The position numbers were made by a program, and so were the translations under genes. Of a DNA stretch of 64,000 nucleotides, positions 24,181 through 35,700 are shown piece after piece (within the stretch, counting starts at the first letter, position 1; each line of letters begins with the position of its first letter). The notes under the pieces were generated by a model. That model was not told where the DNA came from and made no database searches. It saw only the letters and a list, made by a program, of their open reading frames with translations. The stretch comes from Argopecten irradians (Eukaryota; Mollusca; Bivalvia; Pectinida; Pectinidae), in contig NC_091139.1 of the NCBI RefSeq assembly GCF_041381155.1, positions 6,634,383-6,698,382 on the forward strand, read 5' to 3'.

Positions 24181-24320
24181 ACCGGAAATACAGGTTGAAT
24201 TTACCACCAATCTATCCTGACTTTGATTGGTTAATATTTTGTAATCTGCCTTTCGATTGGATAGTGTGTGTGGAATGCTGGGAAACGGAAGTACTTTTAA
24301 ACGAATGGCGGCTGTGTTAC
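24181..24320. promoter_or_regulatory. Candidate bidirectional promoter of ARMC1 and the MTFR gene
   Basis: Within 140 bp lie ACCGGAAAT (24180s, ETS-like), two ATTGG boxes (24226-24230 and 24256-24260, NF-Y type), TGCTGGGAA (24277-24285), ACGGAAGT (24285-24292, ETS) and AATGGCGGC (24304-24312, YY1). No TATA box is present. The block sits between the divergent ARMC1 and MTFR start codons, and both genes show an acceptor just before their first coding exon, implying non-coding first exons nearer this block. Function is inferred from motif clustering and position. Confidence 0.5.
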
Positions 24321-24520
24321 ATTAGATGTGTCTACATGGGACGGTATGATTCCTAGATATAACTAGAAGTATGAGACAATATTCTCCCTTTTTATTTGGC
24401 ATATGACCAAAATGTATGAACGAACAAGTATTATAATGTTTCACGAATATATACTATACTGTACATAACTCCAGAAATGATACCGAAACGGCCTGATACC
24501 ACCAGTGCATAACTATATAG

Positions 24521-24636
24521 GGCCTCGTTCCTAATTATAAAGATGAGATAAGTAAAATAATATAAAGGTTCCATGTATATATGATAGACTAGACCTATCT
24601 TACTTATATCTCATCATTAGGAACAAGACCCTGTGC
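24521..24636. repeat. Short foldback element
   Basis: GCCTCGTTCCTAATTATAA with GATGAGATAAGTAA at the left; TTACTTATATCTCATCATTA with GGAACAAGACCC at the right. Arms of about 35 bp around an AT-rich centre. Confidence 0.65.
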
Positions 24637-24842
24637 TCGATGTCAGTGGCGTGATCCAATCATTAGTACCGATGTTCCATTGTCGCATATACCACATTAT
24701 TTTCTCCCCCTTATGCAACCCCAACCTATGACATTAGTCAGTCTGCCCCATTGTCATAATGTCCAAAATAATGTGCCAAATCCATCCAATGAAATTCATT
24801 TTAGTTGATATGTCACTGAGTTGAATACACATTCCTGTTCAA

Positions 24843-24905
24843 ACAGGAATCAAACCTGGGTCTCCATTGTGAAAAACTTCGGCTCTACTAGCTGAGCCGA
24901 AGGAT
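24843..24905 (-). repeat. tRNA-derived SINE or tRNA pseudogene
   Basis: On the minus strand GGCTCAGCTAG (box A, 24888-24898) and GGTTTGATTCC (box B, 24847-24857) are about 41 bp apart, as in a tRNA. The D stem GGCTC/GAGCC pairs. The anticodon arm does not form cleanly, so a functional tRNA is unlikely. Confidence 0.55.
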
Positions 24906-25018
24906 CATGCTCTGTCAGCTGGATTCCAGCAAACGGAAACCATATTTAACACTGTACAAACCTTACTGATCCATTCCGTTGAGATAATATATGCTAACTG
25001 ATGTACCACATGATACCA

Positions 25019-25184
25019 GATAACATTTGTGTGGGACGTAATAGTATGGCCTATGGTGACGCATTTGGACTGTAAATTTTTGTTATCTTCATGCTGAAAC
25101 GACATTAGCATGTGATATCATCTTATAGTACATTACATCACCAATAGAAGCAAAGCATATAGTCCTTCACAAACGTTATCAGCT
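25019..25184. repeat. MITE family C, diverged copy
   Basis: GATAACATTTGTGTGGGAC at the left and TCCTTCACAAACGTTATC at the right, with CATCACCAATAGAAGC inside, as in the copy at 21190-21337. Confidence 0.65.
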
Positions 25185-25743
25185 ATAACTTGGCACATGA
25201 ATTAGTCCCATTGATACTTAAACTCTGGTACAAGTACAAGACCTTAAATAGGCTATATATCCATCTACACCATGGGTTTTTAATATTAGTTAACCGTCAA
25301 TTCTGTAATGGGAGGAAACCTGCAAGCCAGACCAGGGTTCAAACCTCAAGACCTCTGAACACTTGCACCGAATGTGTCTGTTCATCAATGATCAATTCAT
25401 ATACAAATCACACAAATGAAATAAACTGATGATAGATAAAATCGATATCTAATGTAGCTAACATTTGATATCGGTATTTGCCCTGAAGTCGGTTAGCCCC
25501 TGGACGGTTAGCCACAAAAACCATTTATAAGATTCCAAAGATCTGTCAAAATCTAACTCTACACTGTACCATATATACATCACCTAGTTTTATTGACAAA
25601 ATCAGTCTTCATAGCAATGGTGTATATTACTGATGAAAAAAATATTAATTTTCTTTTCAAGAATTACACATCCCACATAACTCTGTATAAAGTCAATGGT
25701 CTTCTTGAAATGATAATACCCTATGGGCCTTGTTCAAAAATGA

Positions 25744-25973
25744 ATACCGTATTTAATCCAATAAGCGCCCACACCATTTAAAAATTTGAAGAAAAGATGA
25801 AAAGATGCTGATCATGATGAGTCAAAATGATTGCAAATCTGTACAGTTTTGTGTAGTTTTGGTGTTTATTTATGCATTGGCAAATGCCAATTGAAATCAA
25901 GGCCTCAAAAAGGGTGAGGGGCGCTTATAGGGACATGGGCACTTACTGGGTTGAATACGGTAGCTCATGCATA
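25744..25973. repeat. MITE with ACCGTATTT / AATACGGTA ends
   Basis: Inverted termini ATACCGTATTTAATCCAATA with AGCGCCC, and GGGCGCTTATAGGG ending GGGTTGAATACGGTA. This terminus type (TACCGTATT with AAGCGC or AAGTCGC) is shared with the longer elements near 38.0-38.7 kb and 62.1-63.7 kb. Confidence 0.7.
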
Positions 25974-26466
25974 CATGTACTTTAATATTTATAATGCATG
26001 CAAATGTACGTCATGCCACCGCGAAGTTTCCAAAATGACAGCACTGAATGATCTAGTATTATGTTTTCAGTGTAGTAGTTTTGTTAGCTTTGACATGTAG
26101 TTTGAGCAATATCTTGAGCAAATGCCAGCTAGATATTTTTTTTCATCAACTGCTAACCTGTTGCCCAGACAGTTTGTTAGGCTGTTAATACTGATGACTC
26201 GTGAAAGTATTTAAGATTATTTTATCTATGCAGCACAGTAGGATAAAGCAGCAGGAGGGACTATGAATATACGATTGTTGATGACATTTAAAAATAGGTA
26301 AGTTGTGAGTAAATAATCTCAGCAAAATTTCTATTTCAAGTCTATAGGTAAAAATTACAAACAATACTATCATTGCCAGTACTTTATCTTATGATTATAT
26401 AAATGTACAACATATTTGCCGTTCTATGAAGTGACAATAATATTACTTATGATCATGGTTTTGGAG

Positions 26467-26637
26467 AGTTATCTGCCCTTGTATGTAGGTATTGATTTTT
26501 ATGTCATGTTTTTGTAGCCAAAATATGTACCGGTATAATACATCACTTTTATCCAAGAAAATGACATAGTTTTTCACTCATGATCAGCATGTGATGACAT
26601 CGTGATGAATACTTACCTACAACGGCAGATAATTCTT
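26467..26637. repeat. MITE family A upstream of the MTFR first coding exon
   Basis: TTATCTGCCCTTGTATGTAG at the left; ACTTACCTACAACGGCAGAT at the right. It ends about 80 bp before the acceptor of the first coding exon. Confidence 0.7.
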
Positions 26638-26734
26638 TAATAAGCAGAATAGTTAGTTATTGTTAAGTAATAAGAAGAAAAAAATATTGAAAAATATTTT
26701 TTTTATCTCTTTTAGATTTTCAACTGGATAAAAG

Positions 26735-29700
26735 ATGGATGTGATTGAAGATTTTGTTGAAATCCTGCGAGTTGTTTTGGACTATGTAGGACTTGACATG
26801 GATGATATCGTAAGTAGTGGTCTATTCTGTGTTTGTATCTATCCTTACAGAGTGATCTGCCCTTGCAGATAGGTATAATATATCTATCGTTGAGTCAAGT
26901 TTCTGTGAGCATAAAAAAACATGTTTTAGAAGAAGAAGAAGAAGTAGAAGTGAAGAGTTTTATGTGCCGTGATGCTATATATAACGTTTCGGGGCACGAG
27001 TGAAGAAGAGTAAATTATTGGCTTTAATGAGGTAGCATTTGATACCTACTCGCAAGGGTACATAACTCTGTAATATGCAAAGACAGAATATCAGACACTT
27101 TATTAAACAAAAAATACAATATGTGCTCACAGTGCTTTAGACATAAGTACTATTGAAGATGCGATTTTTGCAATAGTACTTCCAAAAGATATTCAAACAT
27201 ATTTGTTGCTCCTTTGTTTGTGAAATGTATATTTCTTTTCTATTTCAGTCAGAATTCCTTGGCTCCCTCAATACCCGGTCAAGACGGGCAGTTGTTAACA
27301 TGAACAGGTTGATTGTGAGTAGATGGCAGAGGTCCATTACAGAGCCACGCGTTCGGATGTCTGGGAGATGGAGTCACTGGAGATCAGATATACGACACCG
27401 CAGTCTAGTCAGGATTATTGGAACCTGTTTACCACTACGCCCAGCTAAACGGCTGAAGATACAAGTGAGGAAAAGACCTTCCACAATATCCAAAATGGAT
27501 ATTTTCACCAGACAACCTGTTAGGCTAATCTGGTTCATATAATCTGAGCAAAATATCAGAAAAATTGGTTGCCAGACTTATTTGTTCTAAAAGTTAAAAA
27601 GCTTTTGGGGTAAATGCATATGAAGATGTCAATAGTGGAGATTATTTAGGAACAAGAGAATTTTATAGAAATTTGACAAATGGATTTTTCTTAATTGTTA
27701 TAGTAATATTAAAGGACTAATGTATGTATGGTCTGACCCGTTTTTGGCCCTTAAATCTGACAAATTTCAAACCTGTTATTTAATGTTGAATTTCAAATAT
27801 CGAGTACATCTCTGAATCAATTGGTATGAAAGTCATATATCATTGCAGTGTTCCTGCAATGGTAATCATCCAAAATATACATCAACATAACAAATTTGTA
27901 AATAATTTTGGACTTTTTTTTTTTTTTTTTTTAATCTTTAAATCATTCAGTGCATCCTTGAACAACCTTTATATTTCTAATAACTATATATCTTAGTGTC
28001 TATGTATTCTCAGTAAATTTTCAAGATTGCACTTTTTTTTTTATAGAGAAAAAATGTTATTGAGAAAAATCTATCAAAAAATAGGCCAGAAATGTACAAA
28101 ATTTTATTCAAGATTGATTTGTGCATATTTTGGATGATTATCATGGCAACTGGGGTAGTAATGATAGAAAACTACTACCATAGATGAATCGAGGATGTAC
28201 TTAATATTTCAAATTCAAAATCCTAATTTTGTAACACTAAGTTGAAAATTGATTGATCTGTGAGTCAATAAGGGCCCACTCCTTTCAAGTCTACTTTGAG
28301 GTGGTATTTGTGGATGAATGATAATTATCAATGTTGAATTTAAGGCATATTGGACACAAAAATGTATAAGTCACATGAGTGTTACCCCTTAAGAATGCCT
28401 AGATTACTCAAAGGTAGAATAGATGTTTTACTAAAATACACCATATTCATATGTAAGACAATGGCCTTAAAATATGAAAATGAAAACATAATAGTCTAAA
28501 ACTAATAAAGTTTAATGGCACTGTTCAGGCTCAATCAGTAAAAAAACTCTTTAATATGTAGAATTGTGAGACCATGCAATTTGCTTTTGTTTATTTCAGA
28601 GTCATCTGTTGAGGCATCGAAGGCGCAATGACAGCTGTGATAGTGATATATCCCTTTTCTCCATGACAAGTACTGTGTCTTCTTCACAAAGTGATCTGAT
28701 GTGGGTAGAAGAGGATTTAGGGGACAACTGTATAAGGGTGAGGTAGGTAAAGAATTCAGAGGACCAGGAGAGGATGGTTTAGGGGACAACTGTATAAAGA
28801 TGAGAGGACCAGGGGAGGAGGGTTTAGGGGACAACTATATAAGGGTGAGGTAGGTGAGGTAGGTAAAGAATTCAGAGGACCAGGGGAGGAGGGTTTAGGT
28901 GACAACTATATAAGGGTGAGGTAGGTAAAGAACTCAGAGGACCAGGGGAGGAGGGTTTAGGGGACAACTGTATAAGGGTGAGGTAGGTAAAGAATTCAGA
29001 GGACCAGGGGAGGAGGGTTTAGGTGACAACTATATAAGGGTGAGGTAGGTAAAGAATTCAGAGGACCAGGGGAGGAGGGTTTAGGGGACAACTATATAAG
29101 GGTGAGGTAGGTAAAGAATTCAGAGGACCAGGGGAGGAGGGTTTAGGGGACAACTGTATAAGGGTGAGGTAGGTAAAGAATTCAGAGGACCAGGGGAGGA
29201 GGGTTTAGGGGACAACTGTATAAGGGTGAGGTAGGTAAAGAATTCAGAGGACCTGGGGAGGAGGGTTTAGGGGACAACTGTATAAGGGTGAGGTAGGTAA
29301 AGAATTCAGAGGACCAGGGGAGGAGGGTTTAGGGGACAACTGTATAAGGGTGAGGTAGGTAAAGAATTCAGAGGACAGGGGAGGAGGTTTAGGGGACAAC
29401 TATATAAGAAGTAAAGAATTCAGAGGACCTGGGGAGGAGGGTTTAGGGGACAACTGTATAAGGGTGAGGTAGGTAAAGAATTCAGAGGACCAGGGGAGGA
29501 GGGTTTAGGGGACAACTGTATAAGGGTGAGGTAGGTAAAGAATTCAGAGGACCAGGGGAGGAGGGTTTAGGGGACAACTGTATAAGGGTGAGGTAGGTAA
29601 AGAATTCAGAGGACCAGGGGAGGAGGGTTTAGGGGACAACTGTATAAGGGTGAGGTAGGTAAAGAATTCAGAGGACCAGGGGAGGAGGGTTTAGGGGACA

Positions 29701-32700
29701 ACTGTATAAGGGTGAGGTAGGTAAAGAACTCAGAGGACCAGGGGAGGAGGGTTTAGGGGACAACTGTATAAGGGTGAGGTAGGTAAAGAATTCAGAGGAC
29801 CAGGGGAGGAGGGTTTAGGGGACAACTGTATAAGGGTGAGGTAGGTAAAGAATTCAGAGGACCAGGGGAGGAGGGTTTAGGGGACAACTATATAAGGGTG
29901 AGGTAGGTAAAGAATTCAGAGGACCAGGGGAGGAGGGTTTAGGTGACAACTATATAAGGGTGAGGTAGGTAAAGAATTCAGAGGACCAGGGGAGGAGGGT
30001 TTAGGTGACAACTATATAAGGGTGAGGTAGGTAAAGAATTCAGAGGACCAGGGGAGGAGGGGTTTTAGGGGACAACTATATAAGGGTGAGGTAGGTCACA
30101 AAGTGAGAGGATGTGGGGAGGAGGGTTTAGGGGACAACTGTATAAGGGTGAGGTAGGTAAAGAATTCAGAGGACCAGGGGAGGAGGGTTTAGGGGACAAC
30201 TGTATAAGGGTGAGGTAGGTAAAGAATTCAGAGGACCAGGGGAGGAGGGTTTAGGGGACAACTATATAAGGGTGAGGTAGGTAAAGAATTCAGAGGACCA
30301 GGGGAGGAGGGTTTAGGTGACAACTGTATAAGGGTGAGGTAGGTAAAGAATTCAGAGGACCAGGGGAGGAGGGTTTAGGGGACAACTGTATAAGGGTGAG
30401 GTAGGTAAAGAATCAGAGGACCAGGGGAGGAGGGTTTAGGGGACAACTTATAAGGGTGAGGTAGGTAAAGAATTCAGAGGACCAGGGGAGGAGGGTTTAG
30501 GGGACAACTGTATAAGGGTGAGGTAGGTAAAGAATTCAGAGGACTCAGAGGACCAGGGGAGGAGGGTTTAGGGGGACAACTGTATAAGGGTGAGGTAGGT
30601 AAAGAATTCAGAGGACCAGGGGAGGAGGGTTTAGGGGACAACTGTATAAGGGTGAGGTAGGTAAAGAATTCAGAGGACCAGGGGAGGAGGGTTTAGGGGA
30701 CAACTGTATAAGGGTGAGGTAGGTAAAGAATTCAGAGGACCAGGGGAGGAGGGTTTAGGGACAACTGTATAAGGGTGAGGTAGGTAAAGAATTCAGAGGA
30801 CCAGGGGAGGAGGGTTTAGGGGACAACTATATAAGGGTGAGGTAGGTAAAGAATTCAGAGGACCAGGGGAGGAGGGTTTAGGGGACAACTGTATAAGGGT
30901 GAGGTAGGTAAAGAATTCAGAGGACCAGGGGAGGAGGGTTTAGGGGACAACTGTATAAGGGTGAGGTAGGTAAAGAATTCAGAGGACCAGGGGAGGAGGG
31001 TTTAGGGGACAACTGTATAAGGGTGAGGTAGGTAAAGAATTCAGAGGACCAGGGGAGGAGGGTTTAGGGGACAACTGTATAAGGGTGAGGTAGGTAAAGA
31101 ATTCAGAGGACCAGGGGAGGAGGGTTTAGGGGACAACTTAAGGGTGAGGTAGGTAAAGAATCAGAGGACCAGGGGAGGAGGGTTTAGGGGACAACTGTAT
31201 AAGGGTGAGGTAGGTAAAGAATTCAGAGGACCAGGGGAGGAGGGTTTAGGGGACAACTGTATAAGGGTGAGGTAGGTAAAGAAATCAGAGGACCAGGGGA
31301 GGAGGGTTTAGGGGACAACTGTATAAGGGTGAGGTAGGTAAAGAACTCAGAGGACCAGGGGAGGAGGGTTTAGGGGACAACTATATAAGGGTGAGGTAGG
31401 TAAAGAACTCAGAGGACCAGGGGAGGAGGGTTTAGGGGACAACTGTATAAGGGTGAGGTAGGTAAAGAACTCAGAGGACCAGGGGAGGAGGGTTTAGGGG
31501 ACAACTGTATAAGGGTGAGGTAGGTAAAGAATTCAGAGGACCAGGGGAGGAGGGTTTAGGGGACAACTGTATAAGGGTGAGGTAGGTAAAGAATTCAGAG
31601 GACCAGGGGAGGAGGCGGGTTTAGGGGACAACTGTATAAGGGTGAGGTAGGTAAAGAATTCAGAGGACCAGGGGAGGAGGGTTTAGGGGACAACTGTATA
31701 AGGGTGAGGTAGGTAAAGAATTCAGAGGACCAGGGGAGGAGGGTTTAGGGGACAACTGTATAAGGGTGAGGTAGGTAAAGAATTCAGAGGACCAGGGGAG
31801 GAGGGTTTAGGGGACAACTATATAAGGGTGAGGTAGGTAAAGAATTCAGAGGACCAGGGGAGGAGGGTTTAGGGGACAACTGTATAAGGGTGAGGTAGGT
31901 AAAGAATTCAGAGGACCAGGGGAGGAGGGTTTAGGGGACAACTGTATAAGGGTGAGGTAGGTAAAGAATTCAGAGGACCAGGGGAGGAGGGTTTAGGGAC
32001 AACTGTATAAGGGTGAGGTAGGTTAAGAATTCAGAGGACCAGGGGAGGAGGGTTTAGGGGACAACTATATAAGGGTGAGGTAGGTTAAGAATTCAGAGGA
32101 CCTGGGGAGGAGGGTTTAGGGGAAAACTGTATAAGTTTGATAATGGTGCTCAGGCCCAATTTCATTCCTACTATGGCTTTTTTTTTTTTTTCAAACCTCC
32201 TTATTTACCTCACTATTTGCAAATTGTCCCCATTTTATTTGAATTATTACAGGGCATTTTATTTTATTCTAAACTATCTGATAAAACTTGATAAAAATGT
32301 GGTCTGAAACAAAATTAATTGGTCAATCATGTCAATAAAGTGCCACAATATTTTGTTTCAAGGGCACAAAAGAAAGATGATGTTGATGACTGTGATACTT
32401 CAGATGACTTTGATAACGACTTCATGTTACGTACCGAGGGTGTTCGCTCACCCATGAACTCTACCATGATCAGCTCCGTGTCCATGGTATCGTCCTGTGA
32501 TCCCGCTGCCATCCAGAAGATCACCGCCATGGAGGATGAGTTAACAGCTCTGAGGAACCAGATGGCTATGCTAGTGCTCATGCAGGAGCAAGTTAATAAG
32601 TCTCAAGGTAGATATCAAAAGTTAGGAGCAAGTCAATAAGTCTCAAGTTAGATATCAAAAGTCAGGAGCAAGTCAAGAAGTCTCAGGGTAGATATCAAAA

Positions 32701-35700
32701 GTCAGGAGCAAGTCAATAAGTCTCAGGGTAGATATCAAAAGTCAGGAGCAAGTCAGAGCAGTCAATAAGTCTCAGGGTAGATATCAAAAAGTCAGGAGCA
32801 AGTCAAGAAGTCTCAGGGTAGATATCAAAAAGTCAGGAGCAAGTCAAGAAGTCTCAGGGTAGATATCAAAAGTCAGGAGCAAGTCAAAAGTCTCAGGGTA
32901 GGTCAGGAGCAAGTCAAAAGTCTCGGTAGATATCAAAAGTCAGGAGCAAGTCAAGAAGTCTCAGGGTAGATATCAAAAGTCAGGAGCAAGTCAATAAGTC
33001 TCAGGGTAGATATCAAATGTCAGGAGCAAGTCAAGAAGTCTCAGGGTAGATATCAAAAGTCAGGAGCAAGTCAAGAAGTCTCAGGGTAGATATCAAAAGT
33101 CAGGAGCAAGTCAGAAGTCTCAGGGTAGATATCAAAAGTCAGGAGCAAGTCAATAAGTCTCAGGGTAGATATCAAAAGTCAGGAGAGTCAGAAGTCTCAG
33201 GGTAGATATCAAAAGTCAGGAGCAATTCAATAAGTCTCAGGGTAGATATCAAAAGTCAGGAGCAAGTCAATAAGTCTCAGGGTAGATATCAAAAGTCAGG
33301 AGCAAGTCAATAAGTCTCAGGGTAGATATCAAAAGTCAGGAGCAAGTCAATAAGTCTCAGGGTAGATATCAAAAGTCAGGAGCAAATAAATAAGTAGATA
33401 TCAAAAGTCAGGAGCAAGTCAAGAAGTCTCAGGGTAGATATCAAAAGTCAGGAGCAAGTCAAGAAGTCTCAGGGTAGATATCAAAAGTCAGGAGCAAGTC
33501 AAGAAGTCTCAGGGTAGATATCAAAAGTCAGGAGCAAGTCAATAAGTCTCAGGGTAGATATCAAAAGTCAGGAGCAAGTCAAGAAGTCTCAGGGTAGATA
33601 TCAAATGTCAGGAGCAAGTCAAGAAGTCTCAGGGTAGATATCAAAAGTCAGGAGCAAGTCAAGAAGTCTCAGGGTAGATATCAAAAGTCAGGAGCAAGTC
33701 AAGAAGTCTCAGGGTAGATATCAAAAATCAGGAGCAATTCTATAAGTCTCAGGGTAGATATCAAAAGATCATCACCAATGGCATGCTCTGTTGCTTCTCA
33801 ACAAGTGATTATGTTTACCTAAGTTTTGGTACAAATTTACAAAGTTGAAAAACCTTATTCTTATATCACTCACTGGTTAAGATGTAGCGTCTATGAATGG
33901 CATTAATTTGTCTCAAATACTGAGAAATGTCACTAAATATGATTTGAAATCATACCACGCTATGTTTATTAGCCAGTTCTGAAATAAGGCAATCCATTGG
34001 ATATTGACAGTTATTTGTCTGACACTGTGCATCATCTATCCTGAAGAACTTATTTACTTCAACTTCTTAGGTATTAGTTAGCATGCTAGGTTGAAAGGCT
34101 ACAAATCTTCTTCAAATAATTAACCTTGACCTTCAATAAAGGTCAAAAGGATTGAAAATGTTTAAATATGATAAACATTATAAGGACTTTTCTGTTACTA
34201 ATGAAGAAGCCCAGAGATGTGATATTGGGTTTATAGCATGCTGTCATGAAAAACTTTGACACTGAGTAGTATACTTAATTAAACTCAAGAGCACAAGTAT
34301 TTTTGTACTAAGATTAAATGTTTGGAAAGAATTTGTTCTAAACTTTTTATGTGAATAGAAAACTTGATACTTGATTATCAACATTACACAAATACAATAT
34401 CTCTGTTTTGATTCCAGCTGTGTCTACTAGCGTTTGTGCCACACCAACAGAAAATAGTGCTACACCTGTCTCCACACCTACAGGAGAACATATGTTTACC
34501 CCACCCCTTCCCCCTCCCCCACCACAGTATGAGCTCCTGCCTCCAGACTCCCTCATCGAATGCCTTCCCCCTCCCCCTGCTAACTGTAGAGTACCTGTGC
34601 CCCCTCCCCCACCAGTGGCTCCTGTCACACCAAGATGTCACAGCCCCCAGGCCATCTCAACACCAATTCAGCCAACAGTTCTGGCAGACAAGATGAATGT
34701 AAGTGATAGTAATCCTATACAAAATGTAAGTGATAGCAATCCTATACAACATGTAAGTGATAGTAATCCTATACAAAATGTAAGTGATAGTAATCCTATA
34801 CAAAATGAAAGTGATAGTAATCCTATACAAAATGTAAGTGATAGTAATCCTATACAAAATGTAAGTGATAGTAATCCTATACAAAATGTAAGTGATAGTA
34901 ATCCTATACAAAATGTAAGTGATAGTAATCCTATACAAAATGAAAGTGATAGTAATCCTATACAAAATGTAAGTGATAGTAATCCTATACAAAATGTAAG
35001 TGATAGTAATCCTATACAAAATGTAAGTGATAGTAATCCTATACAAAATGAAAGTGATAGTAATCCTTTACAAAATGTAATTGATAGTAATCCTATACAA
35101 AATATAGGTGATAGTAATCCTATACAAAATGTAAGTGATAGTAATCCTATACAAAATGTAAGTGATAGTAATGTCAGTGATAGTAATCCTATACAAAATG
35201 TAAGTGATAGTAATGTAAGTGATAGTAATCCTTTACAAAATGTAAGTGATAGTAATCCTATACAAAATGTAAGTGAAAGTAATCCTATACAAAATGTAAA
35301 TGGATGTTGTTTGCACCGGTATATTCTAAGTACCCATAGGGAAAAAAATGTTTTTGGACAAATTTTATGAAAATAATTTTTTTTCTGCAATGTGTTTTAA
35401 CAGCCAGAGAAGAATAGGGAGACCAAGAACTCTGGTACAGGGTCCCTTACAGATGTTCTTAAAGGACTAGGTTCTGTCAAACTACGCTCTGTCCAAAGGT
35501 ACGTCTATGTTCATGCAGGCTGTAACAGTTTATCATTCATGCACTCATTTACTGGTACATGTACTTTATTATATATAGAATCTTAAATGAGTGTTTATTT
35601 CATATGAGATTTTATGAAACGAGTAGAAGAAGTTTTTATTTTTGTGATCCTCATAATTAGTGAACAGAAATTAAAACATCAAGACATTTCATAAAATCTC

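Noticed and set aside
24843..24905. Functional tRNA gene on the minus strand
   Set aside because: Box A and box B are present but the anticodon and acceptor arms do not pair properly, so it is better read as a SINE or pseudogene.
28732..28743. Alternative MTFR exon 3 donor ATAAGG|GTGAGG
   Set aside because: It leaves phase 0, whereas exon 4 at 32363 needs two preceding bases; GTGAG|GTAGGT fits the frame.
28711..33765. CRISPR-like repeat array
   Set aside because: Units are head-to-tail with no unique spacers and the DNA is a eukaryotic intron; these are minisatellites.
34668..35390. Long minus-strand open frame with repeated LSLTFCIGL motif, resembling a multi-pass membrane protein
   Set aside because: It is the antisense reading of the 27-bp minisatellite. 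A stop-free 27-bp unit gives long frames on both strands; it has no conserved ends or exon context.
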